A stretch of 64,000 bases of DNA from Paraburkholderia sp. SOS3 (GTDB lineage Bacteria > Pseudomonadota > Gammaproteobacteria > Burkholderiales > Burkholderiaceae), in NCBI RefSeq assembly GCF_001922345.1, contig NZ_CP018811.1, forward strand, positions 3,410,001 through 3,474,000, written 5' to 3'. Positions 63,963 through 64,000 of the stretch are shown one piece after another (positions within the stretch are counted from its first letter, which is position 1; every line of letters begins with the position of its first letter). The notes under the pieces are model-generated. The model was given only the letters and a program-made list of their open reading frames with translations. It was not told the DNA's origin and did no database searches. The position numbers were made by a program, and so were the translations under genes.

Positions 63963-64000
63963 AAATGGAAATCGCCACGCAGCGCAGGCGTGCGCAGCGT

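Noticed and set aside
63965..64000. Start of another plus-strand gene at the window edge (ATG at 63965)
   Set aside because: Only 12 codons are visible, with no ribosome site and no recognisable family start.

Overview
The window is GC-rich and gene-dense. Its core gene order, codon use and gene families point to a betaproteobacterium of Burkholderia sensu lato (Burkholderia, Paraburkholderia, Trinickia or a relative). The strongest pointers are the run mucD-rseB-rseA-rpoE followed by fabF-acpP-fabG-fabD-fabH-plsX-rpmF-yceD, and RNase E with E. coli-numbered catalytic residues next to rluC. The genus call is inference from gene order. No insertion sequence, prophage, CRISPR array or rRNA was seen.

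Layout. 1-12143 (almost all minus strand): sigma-E envelope-stress module (mucD, rseB, rseA, rpoE), a small membrane protein, then the fatty-acid/phospholipid operon with rpmF and yceD at its head. 12501-13846 (plus): maf and an RsmI-type methyltransferase. 13972-17206 (minus): S49 peptidase, Rieske protein, HAD phosphatase, rluC. 18046-25769 (plus): rne, then molybdenum cofactor genes moaA, mobA, moeA, a DUF3566 protein and a GNAT enzyme. 25897-32018 (minus): rmuC, a 2-hydroxyacid dehydrogenase, an ion-transporter family antiporter coupled to a solitary lutC, and pncB. 32331-36867 (plus): 7Fe ferredoxin, two identical tRNA-Asn genes 200 bp apart, creA, an AraC regulator, azlCD and an unknown gene. 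36939-40121 (minus): a UvrD/Rep helicase and two small secreted proteins. 40453-46950 (plus): S4 protein, MATE pump, BASS-type transporter, PLD-type lipoprotein, fumC. 47029-52622: thioesterase, a 49-residue lipoprotein missed by length cut-offs, an ArsR regulator, a FecR/DUF6600 protein and thyA.

Most interesting region. Between thyA and folA lies a block (52907-63359) that looks like a divergent functional-amyloid (Fap-type) secretion system. It encodes two novel small secreted proteins, a FapB-like and a FapC-like repeat protein, a periplasmic C39-type cysteine peptidase (FapD-like), a FapE-like protein and an outer-membrane barrel with an N-terminal coiled coil (FapF-like). Two closely related VpsR-type sigma-54 enhancer-binding proteins flank it, one divergent and one at the end of the operon. 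The leader region has a well-spaced -24/-12 element (54819-54834) with a perfect 7-3-7 inverted repeat about 100 bp upstream of the predicted start (54736-54752), which is the layout expected for an enhancer site. Three proteins share a glycine/asparagine/glutamine repeat, and three share a DxxLxxxRG-like element resembling double-glycine leaders.

Other non-coding signals worth attention are four GTTAC/GTAAC pentamers phased at 9 bp upstream of rpoE, three TGCAAC inverted repeats in the long rluC-rne intergenic region, and a recurrent TAGAAT hexamer ahead of many genes. All family assignments are from reading the sequence; no database search was run.
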